A stretch of DNA of 12,573 bases from DATAWZ01 sp036266975 (GCA_036266975.1 DATAWZ010000228.1:1-12573), one strand, 5' to 3'; counted from the first letter of the stretch, positions 7,132 through 12,573 are shown. A program made the numbers and translations. Notes: generated by a model not told the origin, from the sequence alone.

Positions 7132-7322
7132 AGGGCCTATCCCGGCCGGGTCCGCACACCCGATGCGTTCCAGTGCCGGCGCGTGCCGGCGTCACCCGTG
7201 CCCCGAATGGGGTATCGCCCCTTGACGTGGCTCTGCCCTGTCTGCCGCCCCGCCCGCCTGCCTCCTGGGCCCGCTTGGCCCCAAACACCCCGGTCACACG
7301 CCCCCTACCGGGATGGGCCCTT
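7131..7322. repeat. Segment bounded by 15-bp inverted repeats
   Basis: AAGGGCCTATCCCGG at 7131-7145 and CCGGGATGGGCCCTT at 7308-7322 are inverted copies with one mismatch, 162 bases apart. The left arm touches the uppP stop and the right arm overlaps the 3' end of the minus-strand 60-aa gene. Inside are CCCGGCCGGG (7141-7150), a small CCCC-GAAT-GGGG hairpin (about 7202-7213) and no gene. It could be a short non-autonomous element or a pair of facing terminators. Confidence 0.4.
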
Positions 7323-7487
7323 AGCCGATCGCGCGCGGTAGACCGCGCACTCGCGGTGCACGGGCGCGCCCGCCCGCAGCGTCGTATGGACGTCCTGGCG
7401 GGCCACCGGGCGCCGGCACACGGCGCAGTGCCCGCGCTCCTCGCGGCGCAGGGCGGCCAACACGGATCCCACCAGTCCGGGCATCAC
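7305..7487 (-). CDS. Small treble-clef zinc-finger protein
   Basis: The 60-aa product has a short N-terminal helix (LVGSVLAALRREERG) and then HCAVC, about 19 residues, and HREC. This Cys-X2-Cys / His-X2-Cys spacing is that of a compact treble-clef zinc site. The domain order and basic tail (YRARSAKGPSR) resemble small hypothetical actinobacterial proteins; no function can be named. Possible starts are GTG 7487 and ATG 7484. A TAGCGT box (7495-7500 on the minus strand) ends seven bases before the GTG, suggesting a leaderless transcript starting at the GTG. The gene is divergent from the mscS-type gene (about 85 bases apart), and the zinc ligands argue against it being a shadow frame. Confidence 0.62.
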   Translation of the reverse strand: MMPGLVGSVLAALRREERGHCAVCRRPVARQDVHTTLRAGAPVHRECAVYRARSAKGPSR

Positions 7488-7572
7488 GTCGACGACGCTA
7501 GCAACGCGAGACCCGCGGCCGGGTAAATCTCCTGCAAAGCTACGTGTTAATCACACCTGGTATGCCTTAGCG

Positions 7573-8529
7573 ATGCCCGAACGCAACCCGAGCTCGCGGA
7601 TGTTCGACACCCGCAGCCAGAGCTGGGCCGACGTCGGTCTGCTGCGTCAGCTCAGTGCCCGCGCGGTCAAGCGCGCCCGGCTACGGGCGGTCGTGCTCAT
7701 ACCCCTGTTCATCGGCTTCGTGATCGTCTTCCACGACCGCAAGCGGATCCTCGGCCTCAGCCAGCGCACCTACGACGACACGCTGACGCCCTGCCGGATC
7801 GGCGCGGTGATCGTGCTGGTGATCCTCGGCTGGGCCATCGCCCGCAACGCCGGCCATGCCTTACGGCCCTCGCTGTTCCGGCGCATGGACCCGGCGACCG
7901 CCGGGACCGTCGGCTTTTTGATCCGGGTCGTGACCGTGATCATCGTCTTCATCATCGCCCTGAACATCGCCGGGCTCGATCCGCGCACGCTGGCCATCGG
8001 CGGCTCGATCACCGCCGTCGTGCTCGGCCTGGCCGCCCAGCAGACGCTCGGCAACCTGTTCGCCGGGACCGTGCTGCTGAGCGCGCGGCCGTTCAAGGTC
8101 GGCGAACGCGTACGCTTCCAAGGCGGCTCGATCTCGGGCCCGATCGAGGGCGTGGTCAGCTCGCTCGGGCTGCTCTACACGACGCTCGCCTCCGGCGACG
8201 ATTCGATCCTCATCCCCAACAGCGTCGTGCTGAACATCGCGGTGATGCCGCTGCGCGAGCCCGACGCGGTCAGCCTGCGGGCGACCGTGCCGGCCGACGT
8301 GACGCCCGCCGAGCTCCAGGCCACGCTCGAGGACTCGCTCGTGACCCCGCTGCGCACGCGGCCCAACATCACGCTGGAGGAGCTCGACGGCGACGACCTG
8401 GTCCTGCTGATCCAGGCCACGCCGCAGATCGCCGCCGACGGTCCGAGGTTGGCCGAGGAGCTGATCAGCGCGGTCTCGCTGCAGGGGCGCGGGCGCGCCC
8501 AGCTCGACGGCTCGCCCTCGAAGCCCTAG
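7573..8529 (+). CDS. MscS-family small-conductance mechanosensitive channel
   Basis: The 318-aa product is an inner-membrane channel of the MscS family, which opens under membrane tension to release solutes during hypo-osmotic shock. Four hydrophobic segments are visible: about 38-54, 76-93, 112-132 and the pore helix region 139-168 (LAIGGSITAVVLGLAAQQTLGNLFAG), the most diagnostic block. The beta domain follows (GERVRFQG...GVVSSLGLLYTTL, then ILIPNSVVLN, about 177-220) and a short alpha/beta C-terminus. The start at ATG 7573 has no Shine-Dalgarno. A TATGCC hexamer six bases upstream suggests a leaderless message, but it fits the -10 consensus poorly. The stop codon TAG lies inside the left boundary CTAG of the structured repeat element at 8526. 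Confidence 0.92.
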   Translation: MPERNPSSRMFDTRSQSWADVGLLRQLSARAVKRARLRAVVLIPLFIGFVIVFHDRKRILGLSQRTYDDTLTPCRIGAVIVLVILGWAIARNAGHALRPSLFRRMDPATAGTVGFLIRVVTVIIVFIIALNIAGLDPRTLAIGGSITAVVLGLAAQQTLGNLFAGTVLLSARPFKVGERVRFQGGSISGPIEGVVSSLGLLYTTLASGDDSILIPNSVVLNIAVMPLREPDAVSLRATVPADVTPAELQATLEDSLVTPLRTRPNITLEELDGDDLVLLIQATPQIAADGPRLAEELISAVSLQGRGRAQLDGSPSKP

Positions 8530-8690
8530 TGGTGCCTCCTGTAAGTCCGGTCGTCGATTCGCGAGCGAAAATCGAGCATGGCCAGGACGCAGGGAGCCGG
8601 AATAGCAGCGCTATTTCGGCTCCCGAGGACGCCGCCAGGCGAAGATTTGCAGCCGCGAGGCGGGAGCGGATTTGCAGGAGGTGCCACTAG
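8526..8690 (+). mobile_element. MITE-like structured repeat, copy 1 (complete)
   Basis: This 165-bp element starts and ends with CTAG. Inside the CTAGs are 20-bp terminal inverted repeats (8530-8549, starting TGGTGCCTCC; 8667-8686, ending GGAGGTGCCA) with 16 of 20 positions matching. Between them are a hairpin at 8554-8575 (TCGATT/AATCGA), a 15-bp stem with a 3-base loop at 8592-8624 (GGGAGCCGGAATAGC / GCTATTTCGGCTCCC, one G-T), and a third part bounded by CTCCCG (8620-8625) and CGGGAG (8661-8666). GATTTGCAG occurs twice (8644 and 8669). It encodes no protein. A second copy lies at 12433. The CTAGs look like a 4-bp target duplication, as made by IS5-type transposases, or the outer part of the repeats. 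It sits exactly between two convergent genes and gives each its TAG stop. It could be a transposable MITE, a REP-like palindrome or a transcribed structured RNA. Confidence 0.75.
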
Positions 8691-9385
8691 GCGCGCTTCA
8701 CCCGGTAGCGCGCGAACAGGAAGTCCCCGTGCTCGAACAGGCTCGCGAGCTGCACCGGGCGCGGCGGGGTCAGCGGCGGCCCGTCGACGATGCGCACGCC
8801 CGAGCCGCCGGCGAGCACCGGCGAGATCGTCAGCAGCAGCTCGTCGACGAGGTCCTGCTCGAACAGCGTCGCGTTCAGCCGCGGGCCGCCCTCGCACAGC
8901 ACGCGCTCCACGCCCCAGCGCTCGTGCAGCCGGCGCAGGCTCGCGCCGAGATCGCCCTCGCGCAGGTACTCCACGCTCGCCGCCGTCGGCGGGAGCGTCT
9001 CGGTCGCGCCGGTGAGGATCACCACCCGGCTGGCCGGGTCGCGGAGCAGCGGCAGGTCCGGGGGCAACGCGAGCCTGCGCGAGGCGATGCAGGCGATCGG
9101 CCGCATCGGCCCGTAGCCCTCGGCCACCGCGGTCGCGGCGCCCACGAGCACGGCGTCCGTGGCGCCCCGCAGGGCATGGAAGAGGGCGCGGTCGGCGGGG
9201 CCGCTGAGCCCTCCGGAGCGCCCCCCGAGCGTTGCCGTTCCGTCCACGCTGCCCACCATGTTCACCGCGACGCTGGGGTTTCTCCCCCCAAAATCGGCGC
9301 GTACCTCCGCCGCGATCTGCTCGGGGGTCGCCGGATCGCCCGGCTCGAGCAGCCGGCGCAGCAGTGGCGGGTCGGTTGGGGACAT
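8687..9385 (-). CDS. RibD C-terminal-domain reductase (pyrimidine-reductase/DHFR-like)
   Basis: The 232-aa product is a stand-alone RibD_C domain, the dihydrofolate-reductase-like fold that reduces 5-amino-6-ribosylaminopyrimidinone phosphate with NADPH in riboflavin synthesis. Paralogues of this kind in actinobacteria often have unknown substrates. Landmarks are SVAVNMVGSVDGTATLGG, SGPADRALFHALRGATDAVLVG, ILTGATETLPPTA, VLCEGGPRLNATLFEQDLVDEL and LTISPVLAGGSG. No deaminase domain is present. ATG 9385 is preferred: AAGGTG lies six bases upstream and a TAAGGT box overlaps it; an in-frame TTG at 9412 would add nine residues. Its TAG stop is provided by the right-hand CTAG of the structured repeat. 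No riboflavin genes are nearby. Confidence 0.87.
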   Translation of the reverse strand: MSPTDPPLLRRLLEPGDPATPEQIAAEVRADFGGRNPSVAVNMVGSVDGTATLGGRSGGLSGPADRALFHALRGATDAVLVGAATAVAEGYGPMRPIACIASRRLALPPDLPLLRDPASRVVILTGATETLPPTAASVEYLREGDLGASLRRLHERWGVERVLCEGGPRLNATLFEQDLVDELLLTISPVLAGGSGVRIVDGPPLTPPRPVQLASLFEHGDFLFARYRVKRA

Positions 9386-9392
9386 CGGTGGC

Positions 9393-9420
9393 ACCTTACG
9401 CTCGGTAGGCAAATCGGCAA
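9393..9420 (-). promoter_or_regulatory. Putative promoter of the RibD_C gene
   Basis: On the minus strand, TTGCCG (9415-9420) and TAAGGT (9393-9398) are separated by 16 bases. The -10 ends seven bases before ATG 9385, so the transcript would start about at the start codon. The AAGGTG inside the box could instead be a Shine-Dalgarno if transcription starts further upstream. Confidence 0.4.
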
Positions 9421-9460
9421 CACCCGTCTACGGGGGACCTGCTAATTTCGCGTCCTAATG

Positions 9461-9476
9461 GCCAGGGGAACCTGGC
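9461..9476 (+). promoter_or_regulatory. GNRA-loop hairpin in the presumed cold-shock gene leader
   Basis: GCCAGG-GGAA-CCTGGC is a perfect 6-bp stem capped by a GGAA tetraloop, a member of the stable GNRA class. It lies about 90 bases before the cold-shock ATG, within what would be a long 5' leader. Confidence 0.4.
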
Positions 9477-9520
9477 GAAAGAAGAAGTGCGCGCGCTCGC
9501 TGGTTGAAGCTCTTGCAGCG

Positions 9521-9555
9521 TCCTCCACGTCGCAGCACGTCCCATCCGTGGAGGA
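9521..9555 (+). promoter_or_regulatory. Hairpin covering the cold-shock gene's ribosome binding site
   Basis: TCCTCCACG (9521-9529) is the exact reverse complement of CGTGGAGGA (9547-9555), forming a 9-bp stem with a 17-base loop. The right arm contains the GAGGA part of the Shine-Dalgarno sequence GAGGAAAG (9551-9558) that serves ATG 9564. When folded it should block ribosome binding, so it may act as an RNA switch responding to temperature or to the cold-shock protein itself. Confidence 0.5.
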
Positions 9556-9563
9556 AAGACCAC

Positions 9564-9767
9564 ATGCCAACCGGCACCGTGAAGTGGTTCAGCGACGACA
9601 AGGGGTTCGGCTTCATCACCCCCGACGACGGCGATAAGGACCTCTTCGTGCATCACACCGGAATCAACGCCGAGGGCTACCGCTCGCTCCAGGAGGGCGC
9701 GAAGGTCTCCTACGACGCCGAGGCCGGGGACAAGGGTCCCAAGGCCATCAACGTCCAGGCCATCTAG
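9564..9767 (+). CDS. cspA: Cold-shock protein (CspA-family RNA chaperone)
   Basis: The 67-aa product is one complete cold-shock domain. It starts MPTGTVKWFSDDKGFGFI, with the RNP1 motif KGFGFI (13-18) and the RNP2-like LFVHH (27-31). The conserved aromatic residues that stack on single-stranded nucleic acid (W8, F15, F17, F28, H30) are present. These proteins bind RNA and keep it unstructured, often at low temperature or during growth transitions. Start ATG 9564 follows an excellent Shine-Dalgarno (GAGGAAAG); the frame is open further upstream but that part has no homology. The leader can fold over the ribosome binding site. A strong hairpin 20 bases after the stop should end the transcript, so it is probably monocistronic. 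The number of paralogues in the genome is unknown. Confidence 0.95.
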   Translation: MPTGTVKWFSDDKGFGFITPDDGDKDLFVHHTGINAEGYRSLQEGAKVSYDAEAGDKGPKAINVQAI

Positions 9768-9786
9768 CCTCGTCATCCACCGAGCG

Positions 9787-9810
9787 CCGTGGGGCAGGGC
9801 CGCCCCACGG
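9787..9810 (+). terminator. Terminator-like hairpin after the cold-shock gene
   Basis: CCGTGGGGC (9787-9795) and GCCCCACGG (9802-9810) form a perfect 9-bp stem with a 6-base loop. It starts 20 bases after the cspA stop. There is no T-tract, as in many actinobacterial terminators. Its position just before a GTG at 9815 is one reason to place the next gene's start further downstream. Confidence 0.65.
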
Positions 9811-9858
9811 CCGCGTGGCGTCGAGCGCCGATCGGCCGAAGGTCGTCGCGCCGGTCGG

Positions 9859-9864
9859 TATTCT
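9859..9864 (+). promoter_or_regulatory. Possible -10 box of the mannosyltransferase gene
   Basis: TATTCT fits TANNNT. Transcription starting near 9871 would make ATG 9908 the first in-frame ATG available. No -35 is evident. Confidence 0.25.
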
Positions 9865-9907
9865 CCCGCCTGCGGCCGCGGCGGCCCCGCGAGCTCCGCC
9901 AGCGGTC

Positions 9908-11518
9908 ATGGCTTCCGACGCGACACTCGCCCCGGCGGGGGGCAACCTCCTCGACGGCATGCGCCTGCGGGTGGCCCGTGCGCGCATCCGGGGCGGGGTG
10001 CGCGACGGCATCCTCGCCGCGATCGCCGGCGTCGGGCTCGTCGGCGGCGCGCTGCTGATCGTCGTCGCCGCGGCCAACGCGCCGACGTTCCTGGTCCCCG
10101 AGAGCCACTCGACGTGGTACCCGAGCTGGCTGTCCGGGCCGCTGGGCGGGCTGTGGCCGGGGCTGCCGAGCTCGATCGCCTTCGACAAGGACCTGTTCAC
10201 GTTCTCGCTGGTGGGCATGTTCCTGGCCTACCTGCTCGCGCTGCGGCACGCGCCGCGCGTGCGTGCCCGCTGGACGGTCCTGGTCATCGTCGCGCTGCAC
10301 GTCGTGATGGTGCTCTCGCCGCCGCTGTCGCTCACCGACGTCTTCAACTACCTCAACTACGGGCGCATGGAGATCGTCCACCACCTGAACCCGTACGCGA
10401 CGGTCCCGATCCTCGAGCCCCACAACGACCCGACGTTCCCGCTGAGCAACTGGCACCACCTGCTCAGCCCCTACGGGCCGCTGTTCACGATCTTCACCTT
10501 CGGCCTGGTGCCGCTCGGCGTCGCCGGCGGCCTGTGGACCTACAAGGTGCTGCTCATGTGCGCGAGCCTGGGGTCGATCTTCCTGGTCTGGCGCTGCGCC
10601 GAGCTGCTCGGGCGCGACCCGATCCGGGCGGTCGTCTTCATCGGCTGCAACCCGCTCGTGCTGATCTGGGGCCTGGGCGGCGACCACAACGACTTCTTCA
10701 TGGTGCTGCTGCTGATGGTCGCCCTGTACTCGGCCCTGCGCGTGCGCCGCGCCCCCTCGGCGCCGGGCGCCGCGAGCCCGTGGGGCGTGCTGCCCGTGGT
10801 CGCCCCCCGCCCGCCGGCGGGCACGGTCGTGGCCGCGGCGACGATCGAGCCGCTCGTCGCCGGCGGCGCGCGCCTGCGCGCGCGGATGCGCCGCATCGAG
10901 CTCAGCTGGTGGGAGGTCGGCGCCGGTGTCGCGCTCGTGGCCGCGGTGGCGGTCAAGGCGTCCGTCGCGGTGCTCGTTCCCGTCGTGCTGCTCGGGACGC
11001 GAAACCGGCGCTCGCTGTTCGCCGGCCTGGTCCTCGGCGTGCTCCTCGTCGGGACGATGAGCTTGATCGCCTTCGGCACCCATCTGCCCGACCTGACCAC
11101 CCAGCAGCAGCAGGTGACGATCATGTCGCTGCCCAACCTGTTCGGGCTGGCCATCGGGGTGGGAGGCGAGACCAACGCGATCCACACCGCGTGCGACGTG
11201 CTGCTCATCCTGACCGTCGTGGTCTCGTCGGCGTGGGCGTGGCGCAAACGGGTGATCATCGGGCCGGCGGCGACGGCGACCGTCGCCCTGCTCGTCACGC
11301 TCAGCTGGGTGCTGCCCTGGTACGTGCTGTGGATCCTGCCGCTCGCGGCGCTCACCCGCTGGCGCTGGCTGAGCGGCTTCGCGGTCGCCTACAGCATCTA
11401 CCTGATCCTCGCCTGGTTCCCGCTGCAGTCCAACGTGCTTCAGGCAATCCACTGGAAGCCGAGCGACACCTCGGTGGCGATCGCCCACCAGGACGAGTCC
11501 AACCGGCTGCTGCGCTAG
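9908..11518 (+). CDS. GT-C polyprenyl-phosphomannose mannosyltransferase, MptB-like
   Basis: This is a protein of about 536 aa with roughly a dozen membrane helices. The first large loop has SLTDVFNYLNYGRM (about 140-153), with the Asp expected of the GT-C catalytic motif, then HHLNPYATVP and HHLLSPYGPLFT. A later block reads NPLVLIWGLGGDHNDFFMVLLLM. This series matches the MptA/MptB-like alpha-1,6-mannosyltransferases of actinobacteria, which use a polyprenyl-phosphate sugar on the outer face to extend mannan or lipomannan. The acceptor here is unknown. A Pro/Ala-rich cytoplasmic-looking stretch (about 280-325) separates the two halves. The frame is open to a GTG at 9815, but that start sits five bases after the terminator hairpin and adds a Pro/Ala-rich segment; ATG 9908 is preferred, with weak ribosome binding site support. 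Its TAG stop shares the palindrome CTAG with the convergent NTF2-like gene. Confidence 0.83.
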   Translation: MASDATLAPAGGNLLDGMRLRVARARIRGGVRDGILAAIAGVGLVGGALLIVVAAANAPTFLVPESHSTWYPSWLSGPLGGLWPGLPSSIAFDKDLFTFSLVGMFLAYLLALRHAPRVRARWTVLVIVALHVVMVLSPPLSLTDVFNYLNYGRMEIVHHLNPYATVPILEPHNDPTFPLSNWHHLLSPYGPLFTIFTFGLVPLGVAGGLWTYKVLLMCASLGSIFLVWRCAELLGRDPIRAVVFIGCNPLVLIWGLGGDHNDFFMVLLLMVALYSALRVRRAPSAPGAASPWGVLPVVAPRPPAGTVVAAATIEPLVAGGARLRARMRRIELSWWEVGAGVALVAAVAVKASVAVLVPVVLLGTRNRRSLFAGLVLGVLLVGTMSLIAFGTHLPDLTTQQQQVTIMSLPNLFGLAIGVGGETNAIHTACDVLLILTVVVSSAWAWRKRVIIGPAATATVALLVTLSWVLPWYVLWILPLAALTRWRWLSGFAVAYSIYLILAWFPLQSNVLQAIHWKPSDTSVAIAHQDESNRLLR

Positions 11519-11970
11519 TTCGCCGGCGGGCGCTCGGGCAGGCCCAGGGCCCGGCGCGCCAGGCGCTCCTCGCCGAACACCTGCACCCGCACGGCGCGGT
11601 CGTCGCGCAGGGTGATGATCCACGAGGCGGTGTCCTGGAAGCTCCCGCCCGGGCCCTCCAGGCACGCGTGCCCGAGGGCGAAGACGCTCGTGCCGGCCAG
11701 GCGGATGTGCACGGGCTCGACGATGAGCGTGTGCCACACGGCGGCGATGTCGGCGAAGTAGCGCTCGATGCCCTCGCGGCCGACATAGGGCTCGGGGCGG
11801 TCGAGCACCCGGCCGGTCACGGTCTCGAAGACCACGTCGGGCGTGGTGAGCGCGAGCAGCCCGTCCACGTCGCGCCGATTGAACGCGTCGAAGGCTGTCC
11901 TGACCATCTCGAGCAGCACCGCCGGCGCGGGCGCCAGGCCGGGCTCCTCGGGGCGGGCCGGTCTGCTCAT
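11515..11970 (-). CDS. NTF2/SnoaL-like ketosteroid-isomerase-fold protein
   Basis: The 151-aa product has the standard layout of SnoaL-like proteins. An N-terminal helix (LLEMVRTAFDAFNRRDVDGLLALTTPDVVFET) is followed by a curved beta sheet with YVGREGIERYFADIAAVWHT and a strand pair ending in WIITLRDDRAVRVQVFGEE. This fold covers polyketide cyclases, isomerases and many proteins of unknown role; no catalytic set is clear. It lies 36 bases downstream of the arfB gene on the same strand, so the two are probably co-transcribed. There is no strong Shine-Dalgarno. The stop TAG overlaps the stop of the mannosyltransferase gene within CTAG at 11515-11518. Confidence 0.85.
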   Translation of the reverse strand: MSRPARPEEPGLAPAPAVLLEMVRTAFDAFNRRDVDGLLALTTPDVVFETVTGRVLDRPEPYVGREGIERYFADIAAVWHTLIVEPVHIRLAGTSVFALGHACLEGPGGSFQDTASWIITLRDDRAVRVQVFGEERLARRALGLPERPPAN

Positions 11971-12006
11971 GCCCGGAGCGTGATCGTGGGCGGCGCCGTC
12001 GTCAAG

Positions 12007-12417
12007 TCACTCGGGCTCGGGCGGGCGCCGCGCGCGCTTGCGCTCGCCGGCGACGCGCTTGGCCTGCAGCCGGCGCTCGCGGGCGGCGGCGGTCGGCCGG
12101 GTCGGGCGCCGGGGCGTGCGGACGGTGAGCGCCGCGACGAGGCGGTCGCGCAGTCGCTCGAGCGCGAGCTCGCGGTTGCGCAGCTGGCTGCGCTCGTCCT
12201 GGGCGACGGCGCTCACCACCGGGCCCAGCCGCGCGAGCAGCCGCCGGCGCTGGGCGTCGGTGAGGGTCGGCGAGGCGCGCACGTCGAAGCGCGCCTCCAC
12301 GCGGGTCTCGGCGGTGTTGGCGTGCTGGCCGCCCGGGCCCGAGGAGCGGCTCGTGCGCAGCTCGATCTCGGCGAGCGGGAGGCGCAGATCCGCGCGGATC
12401 TCGATCGGGTCCTGCAT
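12007..12417 (-). CDS. arfB: Alternative ribosome-rescue factor ArfB (YaeJ/ICT1-type peptidyl-tRNA hydrolase)
   Basis: The 136-aa product has the class-I release-factor catalytic block SRSSGPGGQHANTAETRVEA with the GGQ at residues 29-31. It lacks the codon-recognition domains of RF1/RF2. The C-terminus is a basic tail (RPTAAARERRLQAKRVAGERKRARR), which in known ArfB enters the empty mRNA channel of stalled ribosomes so that the GGQ can hydrolyse the peptidyl-tRNA. The length is the family's usual 135-140. The start ATG 12417 is only 15 bases from the left end of the second structured repeat copy and has no visible Shine-Dalgarno. Its native promoter must therefore lie in that repeat, lie beyond it, or have been displaced. 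It is probably first in an operon with the NTF2-like gene. Confidence 0.92.
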   Translation of the reverse strand: MQDPIEIRADLRLPLAEIELRTSRSSGPGGQHANTAETRVEARFDVRASPTLTDAQRRRLLARLGPVVSAVAQDERSQLRNRELALERLRDRLVAALTVRTPRRPTRPTAAARERRLQAKRVAGERKRARRPPEPE

Positions 12418-12432
12418 GGCCGCGGCGCGGGT

Positions 12433-12573
12433 CTAGTGGTGCCTCCGGTAAATCCGGTCGTCGATTCGCGAGCGAAAATCGAGCATGGCCAGGACGCAGG
12501 GAGCCGGAACAGCAGCGCTATTTCGGCTCCCGAGGACGCCGCCAGGCGAAGATTTGCAGCCGCGAAGCGGGAG
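12433..12573 (+). mobile_element. MITE-like structured repeat, copy 2 (cut by window end)
   Basis: From CTAG at 12433 to the last base this matches copy 1 (8526-8666) base for base except four substitutions (12447 T to G, 12452 G to A, 12510 T to C, 12566 G to A), with no indel. The right terminal repeat would lie beyond the window, ending about 12597. Orientation is the same as copy 1. The left end abuts the 5' side of arfB rather than a gene's stop. The high identity suggests recent spread or shared constraint. Confidence 0.8.

Noticed and set aside
8526..8690. Integron attC site
   Set aside because: Size and imperfect inverted repeats are similar, but the GTTRRRY/RYYYAAC core sites are absent and the repeat is not beside cassette-like ORFs or an integrase.
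8526..8690. Simple rho-independent bidirectional terminator
   Set aside because: It may have that effect, but two near-identical 141-base stretches with internal hairpins, one of them at a gene's 5' side, exceed what terminators share.
9773..11737. 654-codon open frame on the minus strand
   Set aside because: It lies opposite the MptB-like gene, is composed of Arg/His/Asp/Gln-rich low-complexity sequence typical of the antisense of GC-rich membrane genes, and has no domain.
1..12573. CRISPR array, rRNA, tRNA, prophage or transposase genes
   Set aside because: No regularly spaced direct repeats, no RNA gene signatures, and no integrase, transposase or phage structural motifs in any frame.

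Overview
The window is high-GC DNA with a strong GC third-position bias. Its gene set is a zinc-ribbon, membrane-anchored phosphoesterase, a PAP2/Aur1-type membrane phosphatase, UppP with an SREG second motif, an MptB-like mannosyltransferase, small treble-clef proteins and apparently leaderless genes. This suggests an actinobacterium, probably class Thermoleophilia (Solirubrobacterales or near). That placement rests on protein resemblance read by eye and is an inference.

Left part (1-4100): a terminator-like hairpin, then a small secreted protein with an allene-oxide-cyclase/dirigent-like pattern. Next come a large zinc-ribbon/TM/phosphoesterase protein with a Thr-rich insertion, and a PAP2_3-type membrane protein. 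Region 4098-4960 has no intact gene. It holds decayed pieces: a frameshifted zinc-ribbon ORF and what looks like the 3' end of a second phosphoesterase.

Middle (4945-8690): a DUF2334 polysaccharide-deacetylase-like protein (minus), a leaderless 76-aa ORF, UppP, a 60-aa treble-clef protein (minus) and an MscS channel. Right (8687-12573): a RibD_C reductase (minus), a cold-shock protein with a hairpin over its ribosome binding site, an MptB-like GT-C mannosyltransferase, and a minus-strand pair of ArfB followed by an NTF2/SnoaL-like protein. Several products are envelope-related: UppP recycles the undecaprenyl carrier, the GT-C protein should use polyprenyl-phosphate mannose, and MscS, PAP2 and the phosphoesterase are membrane proteins. 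They are not one operon, because strands alternate and gaps are long.

The most interesting item is a 165-bp structured repeat at 8526-8690. A second copy at 12433-12573 is cut by the window edge; 137 of 141 bases match with no indel. Each full copy would have about 20-bp terminal inverted repeats, be bounded by CTAG on both sides, and fold into a closed multi-hairpin structure. All four terminal-repeat mismatches, and the one mismatch in its main internal hairpin, are G-U wobbles if the + strand is RNA. In copy 1 the two flanking CTAGs supply the stop codons of both convergent neighbours (mscS-type and ribD-type). This is what insertion into a shared CTAG stop overlap, with 4-bp target duplication, would produce; the window has an uninterrupted example of such an overlap at 11515-11518.
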